Below are positions 6,491-9,428 of a stretch of DNA of 9,428 nucleotides, piece after piece. The position numbers and the translations under genes were made by a program. Below the pieces are notes generated by a model. It was not told the origin of the DNA, ran no database searches, and saw only the letters and a list, made by a program, of their open reading frames with translations. Source of the stretch: CAYSXS01 sp043817345 (GTDB taxonomy: Bacteria > Patescibacteriota > Patescibacteriia > UBA2196). Each line of letters opens with the position of its first letter. The stretch's first letter is position 1. The DNA lies in the NCBI GenBank assembly GCA_043817345.1, contig JBDRGZ010000035.1, forward strand, positions 1-9,428, in the 5' to 3' direction.

Positions 6491-6504
6491 AAATATGATA
6501 TACT
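6475..6504 (+). promoter_or_regulatory. Putative promoter of the small-protein/T4SS-like ATPase pair
   Basis: TTGCTT (6475-6480), an 18-nt spacer, TATACT (6499-6504, 5 of 6). The predicted start near 6511 leaves a leader of only about 9 nt (AAACATATT-ATG) without a Shine-Dalgarno. Its -35 region overlaps that of the corA promoter on the opposite strand, so the two may compete for polymerase. Confidence 0.5.
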
Positions 6505-6519
6505 TAGATTAAACATATT

Positions 6520-6993
6520 ATGCCAATTGATAAAATAGTAGAAAAACATTTATTAACTCCTGAGAAAAAAGCAGGAAGTTTTGAGGTGTCAGAAAATTTA
6601 AAATCTGGTTCACAAGAAACAGGGCAACAGATTGTAGCACCTGTTGAAGAACAAGGAGTTGCAGAAGCCGCTGTTCCTACAAGTGATGATACTGGTGTTG
6701 GGTCACCAGGTATTAATACTACTAAAAGTTCTTTGCACCAGAACATTGAGAGTATCTTAGAACAAGATTTAGAAGGGATATATTTTGAGATGGACAAAGC
6801 AACTCAAGAAAGATTTAAGATTGTTGGGGAACAAACAACAAAGGAAATTATTAAGTTATTAGAAAGTGCTAAAGTAAGTTTTAAAAAAGTTTTTAAGTTA
6901 ATTACTAATTGGTTAAAGATAATACCAGGCATAAACAAATTTTTCTTAGAACAGGAAGCCAAAATTAAAACAGATAAAATATTAAAGATATAA
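6520..6993 (+). CDS. Small conserved-looking protein upstream of the T4SS-like ATPase, function unknown
   Basis: 157 aa, no enzyme motif recognised. Residues about 20-70 are low-complexity, acidic and rich in Gln, Gly, Ser and Thr, so probably disordered. From about residue 72 it is helical and ends in a basic amphipathic region (about 110-157). That region includes WLKIIPGINK (131-140) and FFLEQEAKIKTDKI (141-154). I recall similar C-terminal ends in small proteins of candidate-phylum bacteria beside the same kind of ATPase, but this is memory, not a search. There is no signal peptide, and the 'ITNWLKIIPGI' stretch is too short and too charged for a clear TM helix; membrane-surface association is possible. 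It ends in TAA TAA, and the downstream ATG follows the first stop by 6 nt, so the two genes are almost certainly co-transcribed. An accessory role for the ATPase is inferred from position only. Confidence 0.8.
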   Translation: MPIDKIVEKHLLTPEKKAGSFEVSENLKSGSQETGQQIVAPVEEQGVAEAAVPTSDDTGVGSPGINTTKSSLHQNIESILEQDLEGIYFEMDKATQERFKIVGEQTTKEIIKLLESAKVSFKKVFKLITNWLKIIPGINKFFLEQEAKIKTDKILKI

Positions 6994-6999
6994 TAAAAA

Positions 7000-9428
7000 A
7001 TGGGTTCAGATTTTACAAACAATGAATTTGCTAACCAAGGTTCTAGCCTCTTAAGTAGCCCTGCTTTTATTGCAGCTATTTTTTTGATTTTAATTATTGG
7101 GATAATTATTGCTATATTTTTCATATGTCGTTCACATGTTCGTCGTAAGTTTAAATTACCAGTAGAATACCAACCTGTTGTTTTATTGATCACAGTACCT
7201 AAAGAATCTTCAAAGAAAGGAGATATCAACAGTGGAGAGAATATTGAACAGATTAGAGAACAGATTTCATGGGCGGAAAATCTATGGGCACAAATTGGAG
7301 GATTAAAACCAGATAAAGGATTTAAGGTTTGGATGTATGGTCGTCATGATCATTTGTCATTAGAAATTGTTGCCCGTGAGGGATTAATATATTTCTACGT
7401 TGTTGTGCCAAGAAAATTTGTAGTTTTCTTTGAGCAACAAGTTCAGGCTCAATATCCACATGCAAATATTGAGCAGGTTGAAGATTACAATCTATTTGAT
7501 CCACAATCTTTTGTTAGTGGATCTAGTCTAAGTTTAGATAAAAATTCTGTTCTATCGTTAAAAACATACAAGAGTTCTGAAACAGATCCTTTAAATTCTA
7601 TTACTAATGTTTTAAGTAAATTAGATAAAAAAGACGGAGCAGCTATTCAAATATTAATTAGACCTGCAGACAAGTCATGGAGAAAGAAGGGGATAGATAT
7701 TGCTTCTGCAGCACAAGAAGGTAAATCAATTAAAGATATGTTAGGTGGAAAATCTTCTACAAATCCATGGCAAACTATAGCTGGAGCAGGTAAGGGGGTT
7801 ACAGATTTTTTTGCAACAAAAAAAGAAGAAGATGTTATGGATAATAATAACCATCGATTATCTCCTAAAGAAGATGAGATGGTTAAAAATATCCAGGACA
7901 AAATTTCAAAAGCTGGTTTAGAAACACAGATTAGGATTGTTACTTCTTCTATGGAAGAACAAACATCAACTACATATTTAGATAATATTTTAAATTCTTT
8001 TGCGCAATATAACACGTATGAATATGGGAATAGTTTTAAGATAGATAATAAAAAAACAGATTTTGTTGTTTCAAACTATATTCATCGTTCTTTTGCTGAT
8101 ACAGCTAGTAAAGTTTTAAATACAGAAGAACTAGCTTCAATTTTTCATTTACCATTACCAAGTTGTGAAACACCTAACATTAAATGGTTAGGTGCTCGTA
8201 AAGCAGCAGCTCCTGTTAATTTGCCACAAGAAGGTGTTCTTTTGGGTGTAAATGAATATAGAGGGAAAGAATCTTTAATTAGATTAGCAACAGAAGATAG
8301 AATGCGTCATACATATATTATCGGTATGACTGGTACAGGTAAATCTACTTTAATGGTAAATATGATTGTTCAAGATATTCAGGAGGGTTATGGTTGTTGT
8401 TATGTTGATCCTCATGGAGAAAATATTGAAGATATTATGCAAGCTATTCCAGAAGAGCGTTTAAATGATGTCATATATTTCAACCCAGCAGATTCTGAAT
8501 TTCCAATGGGATTGAATATGCTTGAAGCAGAAACTCAGGATCAAATGGATTTTGCGGCACAAGAAATGATTAATATTTTCTATTCATTACTCCCAGATGC
8601 TTCAATGGGTGGGCCAATGTTTGAACACTATATGCGTAATGCTCTTTTGTTATTAATGGCAGATATTGATAATCCAGGAACATTAGTTGAATTACCAAGA
8701 GTATTTACAGATGAAGATTTTAGAAAAGAAAAATTAAAATCTGTTAAAGATATTATGGTTAAAGATTTTTGGGAAAGAGAATTTACAGCTTCACAAAGGG
8801 GACAGATGGGAGCAGATATGTTAGGTTATGTAATTTCAAAAGTAGGTAGATTTATTGAAAATTCACTATTAAGAAATATTATTGGGCAACAGCATTCATG
8901 TTTTAATTTCAGAGAGGTAATGGATAATAACAAGATATTGTTGGTTAATCTTTCTAAAGGAAAGATTGGTGATACATCTAGTAATTTATTAGGGTTAATT
9001 ACTGTTTCTAAAATTCAAATGGGAGCCATGGCTCGAGCTGATTTAAACCCTGAAGACAGAAAAGATTTTTTCTTATACATTGATGAGTTCCAAAATTTTA
9101 TAACAGAATCAATTGCAGTTATATTATCTGAAGCTAGAAAGTATAGGTTAGGCTTAAATTTAGCGCACCAATATATTGGTCAGTTAGTAAAGAATAACAA
9201 CACATCAACCAAGGATGCCATCTTTGGTAATGTTGGTTCAATCATTTCTTATCGTGTTGGCACAGAAGACGCAGAATTTTTAGCTAAACAATTTTCACCA
9301 GTTTTTAATGAATTTGATTTAATGAATATTGAGAAATTTAACACATATATTCGAATGATGATAAGTAATCAAGCAGCTCGACCATTTAATATGGCAACAC
9401 TAGCACCAGTTAAAGGTGATCTAGAAAA
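7000..9428 (+). CDS. One-TM T4SS-like (VirD4/HerA/TraM-recognition type) ATPase, 3'-truncated
   Basis: The frame is open from ATG 7000 to the window end: 809 codons, no stop. A single TM helix (about 22-43, SPAFIAAIFLILIIGIIIAI) is followed by RSHVRRK, so by the positive-inside rule the bulk is probably cytoplasmic. Residues about 85-420 form an N-terminal region I cannot name. It contains W91AENLWAQIGG, LSLEIVAREGLIYFYVVVP, YPHANIEQVEDYNLFD (152-167) and IQILIRP (216-222). A RecA-like motor follows: Walker A GMTGTGKST (442-450), YVDPHGE (468-474), hydrophobic-IDEFQNF Walker B (D695, E696) and LAHQ (721-724, sensor-like Gln). This combination is typical of DUF87/TraM-recognition ATPases of type IV secretion and conjugation and of HerA-like pumps. 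These hexamers move DNA or protein at the membrane. It lies 6 nt after the preceding gene, without a Shine-Dalgarno. The 3' end is outside the window. Confidence 0.88.
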   Translation, partial: MGSDFTNNEFANQGSSLLSSPAFIAAIFLILIIGIIIAIFFICRSHVRRKFKLPVEYQPVVLLITVPKESSKKGDINSGENIEQIREQISWAENLWAQIGGLKPDKGFKVWMYGRHDHLSLEIVAREGLIYFYVVVPRKFVVFFEQQVQAQYPHANIEQVEDYNLFDPQSFVSGSSLSLDKNSVLSLKTYKSSETDPLNSITNVLSKLDKKDGAAIQILIRPADKSWRKKGIDIASAAQEGKSIKDMLGGKSSTNPWQTIAGAGKGVTDFFATKKEEDVMDNNNHRLSPKEDEMVKNIQDKISKAGLETQIRIVTSSMEEQTSTTYLDNILNSFAQYNTYEYGNSFKIDNKKTDFVVSNYIHRSFADTASKVLNTEELASIFHLPLPSCETPNIKWLGARKAAAPVNLPQEGVLLGVNEYRGKESLIRLATEDRMRHTYIIGMTGTGKSTLMVNMIVQDIQEGYGCCYVDPHGENIEDIMQAIPEERLNDVIYFNPADSEFPMGLNMLEAETQDQMDFAAQEMINIFYSLLPDASMGGPMFEHYMRNALLLLMADIDNPGTLVELPRVFTDEDFRKEKLKSVKDIMVKDFWEREFTASQRGQMGADMLGYVISKVGRFIENSLLRNIIGQQHSCFNFREVMDNNKILLVNLSKGKIGDTSSNLLGLITVSKIQMGAMARADLNPEDRKDFFLYIDEFQNFITESIAVILSEARKYRLGLNLAHQYIGQLVKNNNTSTKDAIFGNVGSIISYRVGTEDAEFLAKQFSPVFNEFDLMNIEKFNTYIRMMISNQAARPFNMATLAPVKGDLE

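Noticed and set aside
6327..6797. Plus-strand ORFs at 6327-6512 and 6353-6538 and the minus-strand ORF at 6504-6797
   Set aside because: They are shadows of corA and the 157-aa gene; they overlap the divergent promoter region and show no family features.
6804..8015. Minus-strand ORFs at 6804-7229, 7322-7504 and 7647-8015
   Set aside because: They are antisense to the 157-aa gene and the T4SS-like ATPase, whose frame is open throughout with clear motifs.

Overview
The window is AT-rich (about one third G+C by eye), with short intergenic gaps, mostly TAA stops and almost no Shine-Dalgarno sequences. It has the gene content of a reduced, uncultivated bacterium. The closest match I recognise is the Candidate Phyla Radiation (Patescibacteria), mainly because of the pair at the right end: a small conserved-looking protein followed by a large one-TM protein with a VirD4/HerA-type ATPase domain. 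This placement is inference. TGG codes Trp, no gene has an internal TGA, and one TGA looks like a genuine stop, so the standard bacterial code fits (not the TGA=Gly code of Gracilibacteria).

Layout. (1) 2-235, + strand: the 3' end of a gene whose product ends in a RecQ-type C-terminal helix-turn-helix domain. (2) 292-2757, + strand: two tandem paralogous MacB/FtsX-type ABC permeases. (3) 2834-5399, - strand and convergent with the permeases: a stand-alone MacB/LolD-type ATPase, preceded in its own reading direction by an HlyD/MacA-type membrane-fusion adaptor with an unusually long predicted coiled coil. (4) 5507-6433, - strand: a CorA-type divalent-cation channel. (5) 6520-9428, + strand: a 157-aa protein of unknown function and the T4SS-like membrane ATPase, which runs off the window.

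How the parts fit. The two permeases, the ATPase and the adaptor make up one complete tripartite exporter of the MacAB / YknXYZ type, but it is split into two convergent transcription units that share a hairpin terminator at 2784-2805. Promoter-like sequences can be seen in front of the permeases, the adaptor, CorA and the T4SS-like pair. The last two promoters are back to back and overlap.

The most unusual DNA is the gap between the adaptor and ATPase genes. It consists entirely of a 197-bp inverted-repeat element: two 48-bp arms of the dispersed-repeat type beginning TGTCATCCTGAG and ending CGAAGGATCT, around a 101-bp AT-rich centre. One arm begins with the adaptor's stop codon. The other supplies the ATPase's Shine-Dalgarno sequence and ends on the first base of its ATG. 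In mRNA the outer 15 bp could pair and hide the ATPase start site.
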